From positions 157,890 to 221,889 of the forward strand of contig NZ_CDDB01000052.1 of the NCBI RefSeq assembly GCF_000820105.1: a DNA stretch of 64,000 nt, given 5' to 3'. The number at the start of each line of letters is the position of its first letter. Position 1 is the first letter of the stretch. The position numbers and the translations under genes were made by a program. The notes under the pieces are model-generated. The model did not search any database. It saw only the letters and a program-made list of their open reading frames with translations, and was not told the origin of the DNA. Positions 1 to 9,473 of the stretch are shown piece by piece. The stretch is from Aeromonas schubertii (GTDB lineage: Bacteria > Pseudomonadota > Gammaproteobacteria > Enterobacterales > Aeromonadaceae).

Positions 1-473
1 CCGGTGACATCGATCCGGCCGTGGTCTTCTTCCTGCACGACAAGCTGGGTTACTCGGTCGACGAGATCAACACCCTGCTGACCAAGCACTCTGGCCTGCT
101 CGGCCTGACCGAGGCGAGCAGTGACTGCCGCTATGCCACCACGAATTACGACACCGATGCCGGTGCCAAGCGTGCCGTGGATGTCTTCACCTACCGGGTG
201 GCCAAGTACGTGGGGGCTTACGCCGCCGCCATGGAGGGTCGCCTCGACGCCCTGGTCTTCACCGGTGGTATCGGTGAGAACGCCGCCATTATCCGCGAGA
301 TGATCCTTGCTCGCCTGGCCCTGATGGGCTTCAAGGTCGATCAGGAGGCCAACAAGGCCGCCGTGCTCGGTGGCGAGGGGCTGATCACCACGGCCGACAG
401 CCGTCCGGCACTGGTCATCCCGACCAACGAGGAGCTGGTCATCGCTCGCGATGCGCTTGCCCTGGTGGGCTAA
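1..473 (+). CDS. ackA: Acetate kinase, C-terminal part (5' end outside window)
   Basis: This is the C-terminal ~157 residues of acetate kinase, which interconverts acetate + ATP and acetyl phosphate in the cytoplasmic Pta-AckA overflow pathway. The frame is open from the left edge and reads GDIDP at once. It then contains the family segments [29 protein letters not shown] (nucleotide-binding loop) and [13 protein letters not shown] near the C-terminus. The family is about 400 residues long, so roughly 60% of the gene lies to the left. It ends in TAA followed within 12 bases by a strong terminator. It converges on lipA. The start and any pta partner cannot be seen. Confidence 0.95.
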   Translation, partial: GDIDPAVVFFLHDKLGYSVDEINTLLTKHSGLLGLTEASSDCRYATTNYDTDAGAKRAVDVFTYRVAKYVGAYAAAMEGRLDALVFTGGIGENAAIIREMILARLALMGFKVDQEANKAAVLGGEGLITTADSRPALVIPTNEELVIARDALALVG

Positions 474-483
474 GAGAGCCAGG

Positions 484-510
484 ACGCCCGCCACAGTGCG
501 GGCGTTTTTT
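484..510 (+). terminator. Rho-independent terminator of ackA
   Basis: An 8-bp perfect stem (ACGCCCGC, 484-491, with GCGGGCGT, 498-505) and a 6-nt loop are followed by a run of T residues, 11 bases after the ackA stop. Confidence 0.9.
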
Positions 511-519
511 ATGGCTGAC

Positions 520-553
520 AGAAAAGAGAGAGGGCGCCGATGGCGCCCTCTCT
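520..553 (-). terminator. Rho-independent terminator of the lipoate genes
   Basis: A 12-bp perfect stem (527-538 with 542-553, 3-nt loop) is followed on the minus strand by CTTTTCTG. It lies just past the lipA stop and back to back with the ackA terminator. Confidence 0.85.
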
Positions 554-569
554 TTATGGCATGGGAGGC

Positions 570-1535
570 TTATTTCACCTCTTCGCCCTTGGCCTGCAGG
601 TCGGCGTGGTAGGAGGAACGCACGAAGGGGCCACAGGCGGCATGACTGAAGCCAAGCCCCATCGCCACCTCTTTGAGTTCATCGAACTCGGCGGGCGGCA
701 CATAGCGCTTCACCGGCAGGTGGTGGCGGCTCGGTTGCAGATACTGCCCCAGGGTCAGCATGTTGACCCCGTGCTCACGCAAGTCCTTGAGCACCTGGAC
801 AATCTCTTCGTTGGTTTCACCCAGTCCCATCATCAGACCGGACTTGGTGGGCAGGTCCGGGTGCATCTCCTTGATGCGACGCAGCAGCTCCAGAGACCAG
901 TGGTAGTCGGCGCCCGGGCGAGCGACCCGATACATGCGCGGGGCTGTCTCCAGATTGTGGTTGAACACATCCGGCGGGGTGTCGCGGAATACCTCGAGGG
1001 CCTGCTCCATACGACCGCGAAAGTCCGGGGTCAGGATCTCGATGCGGGTCTGGGGGCTGTGCTCGCGAATTTCGCGGATGCAGTCGGCAAAATGCTGGGC
1101 ACCGCCGTCGCGCAGGTCGTCCCGGTCTACCGAGGTGATCACCACATAGCGCAGTCCCATCTCCTTGATGGTGAGGGCCAGCTTCTTAGGCTCTTCCGGA
1201 TCCAGGGGCAGCGGACGGCCGTGGGCCACGTCGCAGAAGGGGCAACGGCGAGTACAGATGGCGCCCATGATCATGAAGGTGGCCGTGCCGTGGTTGAAGC
1301 ACTCCGCCAGGTTGGGGCAAGAGGCCTCTTCACAGACCGAGTGCAGCTTGTTCTTGCGCAGGGTGCTTTTGATGTGATCGATCTTCTGGCTGCTGGGGGG
1401 GAGCTTGATCCGCATCCAGTCCGGCTTGCGCAGCAGCTCCTCGTTGGGATCCGGCATGAATTTCACCGGGATCAGGGCCATCTTGTCGGCATCGCGCAGT
1501 TTGACGCCCGGCTCCATACGAATGGGTTTGCTCAT
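570..1535 (-). CDS. lipA: Lipoyl synthase
   Basis: This radical-SAM enzyme inserts two sulfurs into octanoyl groups on lipoyl domains of pyruvate and 2-oxoglutarate dehydrogenases and the glycine cleavage H protein. The protein has 321 residues, the usual family length. The auxiliary [4Fe-4S] cluster cysteines are C68, C73 and C79 ([13 protein letters not shown]). The radical-SAM CxxxCxxC is C94, C98 and C101 (CTRRCPFC). The start ATG overlaps the lipB stop in an ATGA arrangement, so the two genes are translationally coupled. The order ybeD-lipB-lipA is the same as in E. coli. Confidence 0.97.
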   Translation of the reverse strand: MSKPIRMEPGVKLRDADKMALIPVKFMPDPNEELLRKPDWMRIKLPPSSQKIDHIKSTLRKNKLHSVCEEASCPNLAECFNHGTATFMIMGAICTRRCPFCDVAHGRPLPLDPEEPKKLALTIKEMGLRYVVITSVDRDDLRDGGAQHFADCIREIREHSPQTRIEILTPDFRGRMEQALEVFRDTPPDVFNHNLETAPRMYRVARPGADYHWSLELLRRIKEMHPDLPTKSGLMMGLGETNEEIVQVLKDLREHGVNMLTLGQYLQPSRHHLPVKRYVPPAEFDELKEVAMGLGFSHAACGPFVRSSYHADLQAKGEEVK

Positions 1536-2188
1536 GATTCACTCTCGGAATTCGTTATTGTGTCGTAGCCGATAAGGCGGGCCAGTTCGGTGACCAGTGG
1601 GGCCGTCGCCTCGCTCACACTCTGGGGTCCACCCAGGCTGCTGGCCTGTGTCATCACCATGCCGGCGTAGCCGCACGGGTTGATGCGCTGGAACGGCGCC
1701 AGATCCATCTTGATGTTGAGGGCCAATCCGTGGAAGGAGCAGCCCTTGCGGATCCGAAGGCCCAGAGAGGCTATCTTGGCCCCATCCACATAGACACCCG
1801 GCGCATCCGGTTTGGCCGAGGAGGTGATGCCCCATTGTTGCAGGGTGGCAATGATGGCGTTTTCCAGCGCACTCACCAGATCCCGCACCGTCAGATGGCT
1901 GCGGCGCACATCTACCAGCACATAGAGCACCAGCTGTCCCGGCCCATGATAGGTGATCTGGCCACCCCGATCGCTCTGCACCACAGGAATATCGCCAGGA
2001 TTGAGCAGGTGCTCTGCCTTGCCGGCCTGTCCCTGGGTGAAGACGGGATCGTGCTCCACCACCCAGAACTCGTCCGGGGTCTGTGGCGTGCGGTTATCGG
2101 TGAAGGCCTTCATGGCATCCCATACCGCCTGGTAGGGGCGGCGGCCGAGGTGGCGCACTATGAGAGGGGGGAGCGATGGCTCAGACAT
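1532..2188 (-). CDS. lipB: Octanoyltransferase (lipoyl(octanoyl) transferase)
   Basis: LipB transfers octanoyl groups from octanoyl-ACP to lipoyl domains, supplying the substrate of LipA. I start it at ATG 2188 ([15 protein letters not shown]), giving 218 residues; the frame is open further upstream but those residues are unlike the family. The signature [12 protein letters not shown] is at 74-85. The catalytic pair is K138 (DGAKIAS) and C172 (NPCGYAG). The stop overlaps the lipA start by 4 nt. It lies 50 bases downstream of ybeD and is probably co-transcribed with it. Confidence 0.95.
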   Translation of the reverse strand: MSEPSLPPLIVRHLGRRPYQAVWDAMKAFTDNRTPQTPDEFWVVEHDPVFTQGQAGKAEHLLNPGDIPVVQSDRGGQITYHGPGQLVLYVLVDVRRSHLTVRDLVSALENAIIATLQQWGITSSAKPDAPGVYVDGAKIASLGLRIRKGCSFHGLALNIKMDLAPFQRINPCGYAGMVMTQASSLGGPQSVSEATAPLVTELARLIGYDTITNSESES

Positions 2189-2238
2189 GGGACTCCTCGA
2201 TGGCTGAAAAACAGAGCCCCGCCAGGCGGGGCCGGCGA

Positions 2239-2502
2239 TCACAGGACGTAGCGGACCTGCTCGATCTCACCGAGGGCGGTGTACATGGCCTCGATGTGCT
2301 CCTTGCTTTGGGCGATCACGGTCACGGTGACCGAGTGGTAGTTACCCTTGCTGCTGGGGCGGACGACCGGGCTATAGGTACCGGGAGCGTGAAGCTGCAG
2401 CACCTCTACCACCCGCTCTGGCAGGACGGGATCGGCCACGCCCAGCACCTTGAAGGGGAACTTGCAGGGAAATTCGAGCAGCTCGTCAAACTTGGTATTC
2501 AT
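2239..2502 (-). CDS. ybeD: DUF493 (YbeD/UPF0250) family protein
   Basis: A small 87-residue protein of the YbeD family, an ACT-like alpha/beta fold of unsettled function that sits directly upstream of lipB in many gammaproteobacteria. The start is set at ATG 2502 ([19 protein letters not shown]), which matches the family N-terminus; the frame remains open about 43 codons upstream without family-like sequence. The genomic link to lipB-lipA hints at a lipoate-related or regulatory role, but nothing in the sequence proves it. Confidence 0.88.
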   Translation of the reverse strand: MNTKFDELLEFPCKFPFKVLGVADPVLPERVVEVLQLHAPGTYSPVVRPSSKGNYHSVTVTVIAQSKEHIEAMYTALGEIEQVRYVL

Positions 2503-2679
2503 CGCATTACCTACTCTGTGGCCGAGGGGATCGGCCGGTTGTTCGTCTCTCGGCTGAGTATGGGGGCAGGGTAGTCCCCCTTCAAGGGGAGGTCCCGGCA
2601 GCCCCAACACCGGGGTGCTGCTTTTTACCACAAATCGGTGATGGGCGGAACTGGCAAAGCGTACGGTTATTACAGTAGA

Positions 2680-2706
2680 AACAAAACGGCGCCCATTGGG
2701 CGCCGT
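2680..2706 (-). terminator. Rho-independent terminator of dacA
   Basis: A 9-bp perfect stem (2686-2694 with 2698-2706, loop ATT) is followed on the minus strand by TTTGTTT. It sits just beyond the dacA stop. Confidence 0.85.
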
Positions 2707-2715
2707 CGCGGAGAC

Positions 2716-3885
2716 TTACTTGAAGAGGCTCTGTACCAGCATCATCAGGTAATCCCAGATGCGGCTCAGCAGGTTGCCCTCTTGTACCTCCTCCAGTGCC
2801 ACCAGCGGCACCTGGGCAATCTCTTTGTCACCCAGCTTGAGGAAGACGGTGCCCACACGCTGCCCCTTGCTCAGGGGCGCCTTCAGCTCGCTGTCGAGCT
2901 GGAAATCGGCCTTGAGTTTGTCGGACTGGCCACGGGTGATGGTCACCGCCACATCCTTGTCGACACCGAGTTTGACGGTGGACTTGTCACCCATCCAGAT
3001 CTTCTGGGTCACCAGCTCGGTACCGGCCTTGTAGGGGGTCAGGGTCTGGAAGAAGCGAAAGCCGTAGGTCAGCAGCTTCTTGCTCTCTTCGGCACGCACG
3101 CGCTCGCTGGCGGTCCCCATCACCACGGAGATGAGGCGCATCCCTTCCTTGTTGGTGGCCGAGGCGACCAGGTTGTAGCCGATCTCGCTCACGTGACCTG
3201 TCTTGATGCCGTCGACGTTGAGGGAGGCGTCCCACAGCAGCTTGTTGCGGTTGTGCTGGGTGATGCCGTTGAACTGGAACGACTTCTGGGAGTAGATCTT
3301 GTACTCCTCGGGCACGTCACGCACCAGGGCCTGACCCAGCAGGGCCATGTCGCGGGCGGTGGAGTAGTGCTCGGCTTCGTGCAGGCCGTGGGGGTTCATG
3401 AAGTGGCTGTTGGTCATGCCAAGCTTGGCCGCCCAGGTGTTCATCAGGCTGGCGAAGGAGTCGGTGCTGCCGGCGATGTGCTCGGCCATGGCGACGCAGG
3501 CATCGTTGCCCGACTGGATGATGATGCCCTTGTTGAGATCGTCCACCGAGACCTGCTTGCCCACCTCGATAAACATCTTGGAGGAGTCGGAGTAGTTCTT
3601 GGACCAGGCGTTCTGACTGATGGTCACCATGTCTTCGCGCTTGATGTTCCCCTTGGCCAGCTCCTGGCCGACGATGTAGGAGGTCATCATCTTGGTCAGG
3701 CTGGCGGGGGGCAGACGCTCGTCGGCGTTCTGCTCCACCAGGGTCTGCCCTGTGTAGTAGTCCATCAGTATGTAGGACTTGGCGGCAATGGCGGGGGCGG
3801 AGGGCACCACGACCGGATCGGTACTGGCAGAGGCAGCGGTGCTGACCAGGGTGGTGAGGAGCAGCGATTTAACAAGTTTGGACAT
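2716..3885 (-). CDS. dacA: D-alanyl-D-alanine carboxypeptidase (PBP5/6 type)
   Basis: A periplasmic, inner-membrane-anchored low-molecular-weight penicillin-binding protein that trims the terminal D-Ala from muropeptide pentapeptides. It has 389 residues with a signal peptide (about 1-20). The active-site motifs are S62-x-x-K65 (SLTK), S125-G-N127 and K228-T-G230. A C-terminal beta domain follows, then an amphipathic helix (LSRIWDYLMMLVQSLF) that is the usual membrane anchor. It has its own terminator and lies between rlpA and ybeD as in E. coli. dacA is the usual name, but dacC-like specificity cannot be excluded from sequence alone. Confidence 0.93.
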   Translation of the reverse strand: MSKLVKSLLLTTLVSTAASASTDPVVVPSAPAIAAKSYILMDYYTGQTLVEQNADERLPPASLTKMMTSYIVGQELAKGNIKREDMVTISQNAWSKNYSDSSKMFIEVGKQVSVDDLNKGIIIQSGNDACVAMAEHIAGSTDSFASLMNTWAAKLGMTNSHFMNPHGLHEAEHYSTARDMALLGQALVRDVPEEYKIYSQKSFQFNGITQHNRNKLLWDASLNVDGIKTGHVSEIGYNLVASATNKEGMRLISVVMGTASERVRAEESKKLLTYGFRFFQTLTPYKAGTELVTQKIWMGDKSTVKLGVDKDVAVTITRGQSDKLKADFQLDSELKAPLSKGQRVGTVFLKLGDKEIAQVPLVALEEVQEGNLLSRIWDYLMMLVQSLFK

Positions 3886-3998
3886 CTTCGACTTCCTGGG
3901 TGCCTGGCGGGAGCATGCGCGCCCCCATGAAACGGAAACGGCGACAACTATACCAGATGTGTCCCTTCGTCACAGGGGGAAGGGCACATGGATAGGGG

Positions 3999-4793
3999 TC
4001 AATTAATTAAAAATGCCTGGGGATAACCGGCGTTTTTGACATGCTTGAGCTCTCGTTGCTGGGCCTGGCTTGCTACCGGACCCAGGATCAGACGATAGAG
4101 GCGGCCCTGCCCCCTGACCTGATAGGGAAGGCCCAGCCTGGCCTGCAGGCGTTTCCCCTCGGCCACCAGCTTCTCCTTGTTGGCGCCACTCGCGACCTGG
4201 ATACGTTTGCCCTTGACCGGGGCCGTGTGCTGCGGGGGCTGGGTGGCCTGCGCCGTCTGGCTGAGCGGTTTGGCTTCGGCACGGGCCGTCGCCCTGCTTA
4301 CCGATTCGATTCGGACTCGGGCCTTGCCGCTGCGTACCATACCCAGCTCGCTGGCGGCGGCATGGGTCACGTCGATCAGCAGGTGGCGGTTGAAGGGGCC
4401 CCGATCGTTGATCTTGACGATCACCTGACGCCCGTTGCCCAGATTGGTCACCCGGACGTAGCTGCCAAGGGGCAGGGTGCGATGGGCGGCGGTGAAGCGG
4501 TGGCTGTTCATCACCTCACCGCTGGCGGTGCGTCGCCCGTCGAGGGAGCGCGAGAGCCAGGAGGCGGTGCCCGTGGTGCGATAGTGACCGCTGCCACTCC
4601 AGCCGCTCAGGGGCTCGGGTTGCTCGTCTCGCTCCGGCGCTTTCTGCGGTGTGGCGGCCCGGGCCAGCAGTTCATGCAAGGGGGGCTCGCTCGCTTCGCG
4701 AGAGGGGGAGGTGCTGACAGGCGGGGCCGCAGGGGTGGCACAGGCGGTCAGCAACAGGGCGAGCAGGCCACAGAGCAGAGGGCGAAGGATCAT
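3999..4793 (-). CDS. rlpA: Septal ring lytic transglycosylase RlpA family lipoprotein
   Basis: A 264-residue outer-membrane-type lipoprotein with lipobox LLTAC (C18). A double-psi beta-barrel domain spans about 70-165 and a SPOR domain the last ~80 residues (KRIQVASGAN to the end), which binds denuded glycan at the septum. The residues corresponding to catalytic E, H and D of active RlpA are present in TASGE, AAHRTLPLG and KINDRGPF. The start of the barrel reads TASWLS where most homologues have ASWYG. It is shorter than E. coli RlpA (~360 residues), mainly in the linker. It is placed between rodA and dacA as in E. coli. Confidence 0.9.
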   Translation of the reverse strand: MILRPLLCGLLALLLTACATPAAPPVSTSPSREASEPPLHELLARAATPQKAPERDEQPEPLSGWSGSGHYRTTGTASWLSRSLDGRRTASGEVMNSHRFTAAHRTLPLGSYVRVTNLGNGRQVIVKINDRGPFNRHLLIDVTHAAASELGMVRSGKARVRIESVSRATARAEAKPLSQTAQATQPPQHTAPVKGKRIQVASGANKEKLVAEGKRLQARLGLPYQVRGQGRLYRLILGPVASQAQQRELKHVKNAGYPQAFLIN

Positions 4794-4877
4794 CGGATGA
4801 GGTTTCCAAGGGTCGATGTATCGGCCCCTGCCCTCGGTGAAATAATCGGCAGGGAGGGGCGCATCCTAGCATGGCCC

Positions 4878-4911
4878 GAAAGAAAATGCCTCCCCTGGGC
4901 GGGGAGGCATG
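4878..4911 (-). terminator. Rho-independent terminator of the mrdA-rodA operon
   Basis: On the minus strand a 10-bp perfect stem (ATGCCTCCCC with GGGGAGGCAT) with a 5-nt loop is followed by TTTTCTTT. It begins 8 bases after the rodA stop and separates rodA from rlpA. Confidence 0.9.
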
Positions 4912-4918
4912 CGACAGC

Positions 4919-6022
4919 TTATGCCAGCAGGCGCCGGTGGGTGTGGATTGACATCAGGATGCCGAATCCGGCCATCAGGGTCACCATGGAGGTGCCGCCG
5001 TAACTGACCAGAGGCAGGGGGACCCCCACCACCGGCAGTATGCCGCTCACCATGCCCATGTTGACGAACACATAGACGAAGAAGGTGAGGGTCAGGGCGC
5101 CCCCCAGCAGTCGCTCGAAGCTGTTTTGCGCCTGCATCGAGATATAGAGGCTGCGGCTGATGACATAGAGGTAGAGCACCAGCAGCAGGGCCACCCCGAT
5201 GAGGCCGAACTCCTCGCTGTAGACGGCGAAAATAAAGTCGGTGTGGCGCTCGGGCAAGAACTCGAGCTGGGATTGGGTCCCCTCCAGCCACCCCTTGCCG
5301 AAGATGCCGCCGGAGCCGATGGCGATCTTGGACTGGATGATGTGGTAGCCACGGCCGAGGGGATCCTTCTCCGGATCGATCAGCATCAAGACCCGCTGGC
5401 GCTGGTAGTCGTGCATCAGGAAGAACCAGAGCACCGGCAGGAAGGCGGCCACCAGCAGTACGGCCAGGCCGATCAACCACCAGCTGATGCCGGCCAGGAA
5501 GATAACGAAGAAGCCCGATGCCGCCACCAGGATGGAGGTGCCGAGATCGGGTTGGGCCGCGATAAGCAGGGTGGGGAAGAGCACCAGCACTATGCTGATC
5601 ACCAGATGACCCAGCTTGGGAGGCAGGGAGTGGCGGCTGAGCCAGACCGCGATCATGATGGGCATGGAGAGCTTCATCAATTCCGAAGGCTGGAACTTCA
5701 TAAAGCCGAGATCGAGCCAGCGTTGGGCCCCCTTGCCGATATGGCCGAAGACATCCACGGCGATCAGCATCAGCACCACCACCACAAACAGGGGCACGGC
5801 CCAGCGGGCGTAGAAGCTGGGGCTGAACTGGGCCATCACCAGCATGATGGCCAGGGAGAGGCCACCGCGAATGGCCTGCTTGAGCAGGTCGTCCATGCTC
5901 TGGCCCGAGGCGGAGTAGAGCACCACCATGGAGAGGGCCATCACGGCCAGCAGGCCGAGCAGCAGGGGGAGATCGATATGCATCCGGTACCAGATGCTGG
6001 TGCGGCGCTCGGAATTACTCAT
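4919..6022 (-). CDS. rodA: Rod shape-determining peptidoglycan glycosyltransferase RodA
   Basis: A SEDS-family glycan polymerase of the elongasome that partners with PBP2. It is a multispanning protein of 367 residues from ATG 6022 ([21 protein letters not shown]); the frame extends upstream but those codons lie inside mrdA and are not family-like. Family segments include the loop [35 protein letters not shown], and [19 protein letters not shown] near the catalytic aspartate. It overlaps the mrdA stop by 8 nt, indicating translational coupling with its transpeptidase partner. Confidence 0.95.
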   Translation of the reverse strand: MSNSERRTSIWYRMHIDLPLLLGLLAVMALSMVVLYSASGQSMDDLLKQAIRGGLSLAIMLVMAQFSPSFYARWAVPLFVVVVLMLIAVDVFGHIGKGAQRWLDLGFMKFQPSELMKLSMPIMIAVWLSRHSLPPKLGHLVISIVLVLFPTLLIAAQPDLGTSILVAASGFFVIFLAGISWWLIGLAVLLVAAFLPVLWFFLMHDYQRQRVLMLIDPEKDPLGRGYHIIQSKIAIGSGGIFGKGWLEGTQSQLEFLPERHTDFIFAVYSEEFGLIGVALLLVLYLYVISRSLYISMQAQNSFERLLGGALTLTFFVYVFVNMGMVSGILPVVGVPLPLVSYGGTSMVTLMAGFGILMSIHTHRRLLA

Positions 6023-7931
6023 GACTCTGGGTCTCCGGCTGAGGAACGGCCTTGCTGGGAGCCGGTGGCAATGGGGGGGAAGGAGGCAGCAACAGGGCGT
6101 CCAGCATGGCACGGGCCACCGGAGCCGCATTGCTACTGCCTCCCCCGGCGTTTTCCAGCACCAGGGCGACCACAGCTTCCGGTTTCTCATAGGGGGCAAA
6201 GGCGACGAACAGGGCGTTGTCCCTGTGCTCCACCTTCATCTTGCTGGCGTTGTAGACTTCGTTCTCCTTGAGGCTCACCACCTGGGCGGTACCCGACTTG
6301 CCGGCCGCCACATAAGGGGTGTTGGCAAAGGCCTTGCGACCGGTTCCCTCATGGCCGTTGATCACCCGCCACATCCCCTCCCGAGCCACACTCCAGTAGC
6401 TGTTGTCACGTACGGTGAGCGCCATATTGGGATTGACGGGGGCATCCTCGCTGCTGGTCGCCGTGGTGGTGCGCTTGAGCAGGTGCGGGGTCACATCGTG
6501 GCCATTCTGGGTCAGTATGCTGATGGCCTTGGCCAGTTGTATGGGCGTCGAGCTCCAGTAGCCCTGGCCGATGCCGATGGAGATGGTATCACCCTGGAAC
6601 CAGGGCTGGCGCCAACGCTTGCGTTTCCACTCCCGGGACGGCATGACCCCACGGGTCTCCTCGTAGATATCGACCCCGCTGTACTGACCGAAACCGAACT
6701 TGGTCATGTACTCGTTGATACGGTCGATGCCGACCCGATAGGCGAGATCATAGAAGTAGGTATCCGCCGACACCTCGATGGCGCGGTAGACGTCGAGCCA
6801 GCCGTGCCCCCACTTCTTCCAGTCGCGAAACTTCTTGGTGGTGCCCGGGATAGAGTAGGTGGGACCGCCGAAGTAGCGGTAACCCGGCGTGATAGCCCCC
6901 TCGTTGAGCCCCATCACCGACATCAGCGGTTTGACCGTCGAGGCGGGGGAATAGATGCCCTGGGTGGTGCGGTTGACCAGGGGACGGGCCGGGTCATTGA
7001 GCAGGCCCGAATAGTTGGCGTTGGAGATGCCGGTCACAAACAGGTTGGGGTCATAGCTCGGGCTCGACTCCATGGCCAGAATGGCTCCGCTCCTGGGATC
7101 CATCATGACGATGGCGCCGCGCCGGCCGGCCAACTGCTGCTGGGCATAGAGCTGCAGGCGGATATCGATATTGAGATAGATATCCTTGCCCGGGATCGGC
7201 GGCTGGAACTTGAGGGTGCGCACGATCCGGCCACGGTTGTTCACCTCGACCTCCTGGTAACCGGCGGTGCCGTGCAGCTCATCCTCGTAGTACTTCTCTA
7301 CCCCCTGCTTGCCAATGTCCTTGGTGGCTGCGTAGTTGGCGAGCTTCTCCTCCTTGTCGAGGCGCTCCACGTCGCGGGTATTGATCTTGGCCACATAACC
7401 GAGGGCGTGGGTGAGGGTGTCCCCAAACGGATAGTAACGTTTGAGATAGGCCTCTATGCTGGCACCCGGGTAGTTGTGCTGGTTGACCGAGAAGAGGGCT
7501 ACCTGCTTCTCGGTGAGCTTCTCGTACAGGGGCACCGGCTTGAAGCGGCGCTGGCGCTTGGTCTCGGCGAGGAACTTCTCTTTGGTACCCTCCGGCAGAC
7601 CGAGCAGGGCGATGAGATCGTCCGCCATCTTGTCCACATTCTTTGCCTCTTCCGGCACGATTTCCAGGCTGTAGACGGGGCGGTTCTCCGCCAGCAGCAC
7701 TCCGTTGGTGTCGTAGATGAGACCACGGGTCGGTGCCACCGGCACCACCCGGATGCGGTTGTCGTTGGAGCGGGTCTGATAGGTGTCGTAGGAGAGCACC
7801 TGCAGATAGTAAAGGTTGCCAAAGAGCACCAGCATCAGCGCCACCATGCCGATGTAGGCGACCAGGGTCCGGCGGAAGAAGAGGCTGCCTTCGGCGCTGT
7901 GATCGCGCATCTCTACCCGTTGTTTCAGCAT
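6015..7931 (-). CDS. mrdA: Penicillin-binding protein 2 (elongation transpeptidase)
   Basis: A class B penicillin-binding protein that cross-links lateral-wall peptidoglycan with RodA. It has 638 residues from ATG 7931 ([16 protein letters not shown]), preceded by GGGAG at good spacing; the in-frame codon four residues upstream is TTG. There is one N-terminal transmembrane segment (about 22-46). The pedestal domain contains TRSNDNRIR and GLIYDTNG. The transpeptidase nucleophile is S332-x-x-K335 (STVK), with SADTYFY and KSGTAQ completing the triad of motifs. It ends with a proline-rich tail. It lies between rlmH and rodA. Confidence 0.96.
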   Translation of the reverse strand: MLKQRVEMRDHSAEGSLFFRRTLVAYIGMVALMLVLFGNLYYLQVLSYDTYQTRSNDNRIRVVPVAPTRGLIYDTNGVLLAENRPVYSLEIVPEEAKNVDKMADDLIALLGLPEGTKEKFLAETKRQRRFKPVPLYEKLTEKQVALFSVNQHNYPGASIEAYLKRYYPFGDTLTHALGYVAKINTRDVERLDKEEKLANYAATKDIGKQGVEKYYEDELHGTAGYQEVEVNNRGRIVRTLKFQPPIPGKDIYLNIDIRLQLYAQQQLAGRRGAIVMMDPRSGAILAMESSPSYDPNLFVTGISNANYSGLLNDPARPLVNRTTQGIYSPASTVKPLMSVMGLNEGAITPGYRYFGGPTYSIPGTTKKFRDWKKWGHGWLDVYRAIEVSADTYFYDLAYRVGIDRINEYMTKFGFGQYSGVDIYEETRGVMPSREWKRKRWRQPWFQGDTISIGIGQGYWSSTPIQLAKAISILTQNGHDVTPHLLKRTTTATSSEDAPVNPNMALTVRDNSYWSVAREGMWRVINGHEGTGRKAFANTPYVAAGKSGTAQVVSLKENEVYNASKMKVEHRDNALFVAFAPYEKPEAVVALVLENAGGGSSNAAPVARAMLDALLLPPSPPLPPAPSKAVPQPETQSHE

Positions 7932-7964
7932 CGGGGCTCCCAAGCGGCGTGACTCATGGACTGA

Positions 7965-8432
7965 CTATTCCCTGTGGTAGGGGTGATTGGTGGTGATACT
8001 CCAGGCCCGATAGAGGCTCTCGGCCACCAGTACCCGCACCAGAGGGTGGGGCAGGGTGAGTGGCGAGAGGGACCAGCTCTGCTCGGCGGCCTGCTTGCAC
8101 TCGGGGGAGAGTCCCTCGGGCCCGCCGACCAGCAGGGCAACGTCGCGGCCATCCAGCTTCCAGGCCTCGAGTTGGCCGGCAAGCTGTTCCGTGGTCCAGG
8201 GTTTACCGGGGATATCGAGGGTGACGATGCGCGAGCGGCCGGCGGCGGCCAGCATGGCTTCCCCCTCTTTTTGCAGTATGCGGGGGATGTCGGCATTCTT
8301 GCCGCGCTTGCCGGCCGGGATCTCCTGCAGCTCGAAGGGCATATCCTTCGGAAAGCGGCGACGGTACTCCTGAAAGCCGTGCTCAACCCAGGCGGGCATC
8401 TTGGTACCCACCGCAATCAACTGTATCTTCAT
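7965..8432 (-). CDS. rlmH: 23S rRNA (pseudouridine1915-N3)-methyltransferase
   Basis: A SPOUT-class methyltransferase that acts on pseudouridine 1915 in helix 69 of 23S rRNA in assembled 70S ribosomes. It has 155 residues starting at ATG 8432 ([16 protein letters not shown]); a TTG one codon upstream is also in frame. The C-terminal knot contains the SAM-binding [12 protein letters not shown] segment and ends with [14 protein letters not shown] and a terminal NHPYHRE, as in the family. It follows rsfS with only three bases between stop and start, suggesting co-translation. Confidence 0.95.
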   Translation of the reverse strand: MKIQLIAVGTKMPAWVEHGFQEYRRRFPKDMPFELQEIPAGKRGKNADIPRILQKEGEAMLAAAGRSRIVTLDIPGKPWTTEQLAGQLEAWKLDGRDVALLVGGPEGLSPECKQAAEQSWSLSPLTLPHPLVRVLVAESLYRAWSITTNHPYHRE

Positions 8433-8435
8433 CAA

Positions 8436-8774
8436 CTAGGCCGCTTCGACCGGGGCGCCGCCCCAGAGCTTTTCCAGTTGGTAGAAGTCGCGATATTCAT
8501 CCTGCATCACGTGGACGATCACCTCGCCCAGATCCACCAGTACCCATTCACCCGTGTCTTCTCCCTCGACACTCAGCGGATCCTGACCCGCATGACGCAT
8601 CTCGCTGGCCACATGGTCGGCGATGGAGCGAACATGACGGTTGGAGTTGCCGGAGCAGATGATAAGGGTATCCGTGATGGTGGACTTGCCGCGTACGTCC
8701 AGGGTGACGATGTCGCGGCCCTTCATGTCATCGATCTTGTCGATGATAAAGGCGTGAAGTGCGTTGCCTTGCAA
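8436..8774 (-). CDS. rsfS: Ribosomal silencing factor RsfS
   Basis: RsfS binds ribosomal protein L14 and blocks 30S-50S joining during nutrient limitation. It has 112 residues, slightly longer than the E. coli protein (105). Family segments are [31 protein letters not shown] and [22 protein letters not shown], together spanning most of the protein. It lies between nadD and rlmH as in E. coli; the cobC gene present there is missing here. Confidence 0.95.
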   Translation of the reverse strand: MQGNALHAFIIDKIDDMKGRDIVTLDVRGKSTITDTLIICSGNSNRHVRSIADHVASEMRHAGQDPLSVEGEDTGEWVLVDLGEVIVHVMQDEYRDFYQLEKLWGGAPVEAA

Positions 8775-8813
8775 TGACCTTCTCCTGTATTGCGTCGCGT
8801 CGGGGGCGGCGGA

Positions 8814-9473
8814 TTATAGCACGGGGCCACTCTTTCCCACATAGAGCCCGTTGTTGCGAATATAGTCCGCTACCGATTCAGGCAACAAATCCCGTGGATC
8901 GTTCCCCGCAGCGAGTCTGGCCCGGATTTCGGTAGAGGAGAGGGCGAGCGGCTCGTTATGGGCCAGCCAGATATGGCCGGCGCGGCGCTGGTGCAGGTCA
9001 TCGACCCGCAGGGTGCCGTGATGCGCCAGCAGCGCCTGCACCGGTGTGGTGGCCTCGGCGGCGTCCCAGCCCGGACGCACGCTCACCACCAGATGAGCGA
9101 GGGTGAGCAACTCGTCCCAGCGGTGCCAGCTGGGCAGGGAGAGCAGGGAGTCCATCCCCATCAAAAAACAGAGAGGGGTCTCGGGCAGCTCGTGACGCAG
9201 CTCCTCGAGGGTATCGATAGTCCAGGAGGGGCGATCCCGCCGCAGCTCCCGCTCATCCACGCAGAGGCCAAATTCGTTGGCGGCCAGATGTACCATGGCC
9301 AGACGCTGTTCGGCGCTGCAGTGGGGGCTGGCTCTGTGCGGAGGGACCCGATTTGGCAGCAGGCGCAGCTCGTCAAGGCCCAGTGCATCGCGGGCCGCCA
9401 GGGCCGGCTTGATATGGCCCAGATGGATCGGGTCGAAAGTCCCCCCCAGCAAGCCGATGGGGGGGGTCAGCAT
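8814..9473 (-). CDS. nadD: Nicotinate-nucleotide adenylyltransferase
   Basis: NadD converts nicotinate mononucleotide and ATP to deamido-NAD in NAD biosynthesis. It has 219 residues. The N-terminal nucleotidyltransferase motif is GGTFDPIHLGH (10-20), with RLLPNRVPPHR shortly after. The C-terminal SSTEIRARLA corresponds to the (I/S)STxxR motif. The start overlaps the holA stop by 7 nt, so it is probably translated from the same transcript as lptE-holA. Confidence 0.95.
   Translation of the reverse strand: MLTPPIGLLGGTFDPIHLGHIKPALAARDALGLDELRLLPNRVPPHRASPHCSAEQRLAMVHLAANEFGLCVDERELRRDRPSWTIDTLEELRHELPETPLCFLMGMDSLLSLPSWHRWDELLTLAHLVVSVRPGWDAAEATTPVQALLAHHGTLRVDDLHQRRAGHIWLAHNEPLALSSTEIRARLAAGNDPRDLLPESVADYIRNNGLYVGKSGPVL

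Noticed and set aside
2638-3930. Plus-strand open frame covering dacA
   Set aside because: The same reasoning applies: the minus-strand D-Ala-D-Ala carboxypeptidase has intact SxxK, SGN and KTG motifs.
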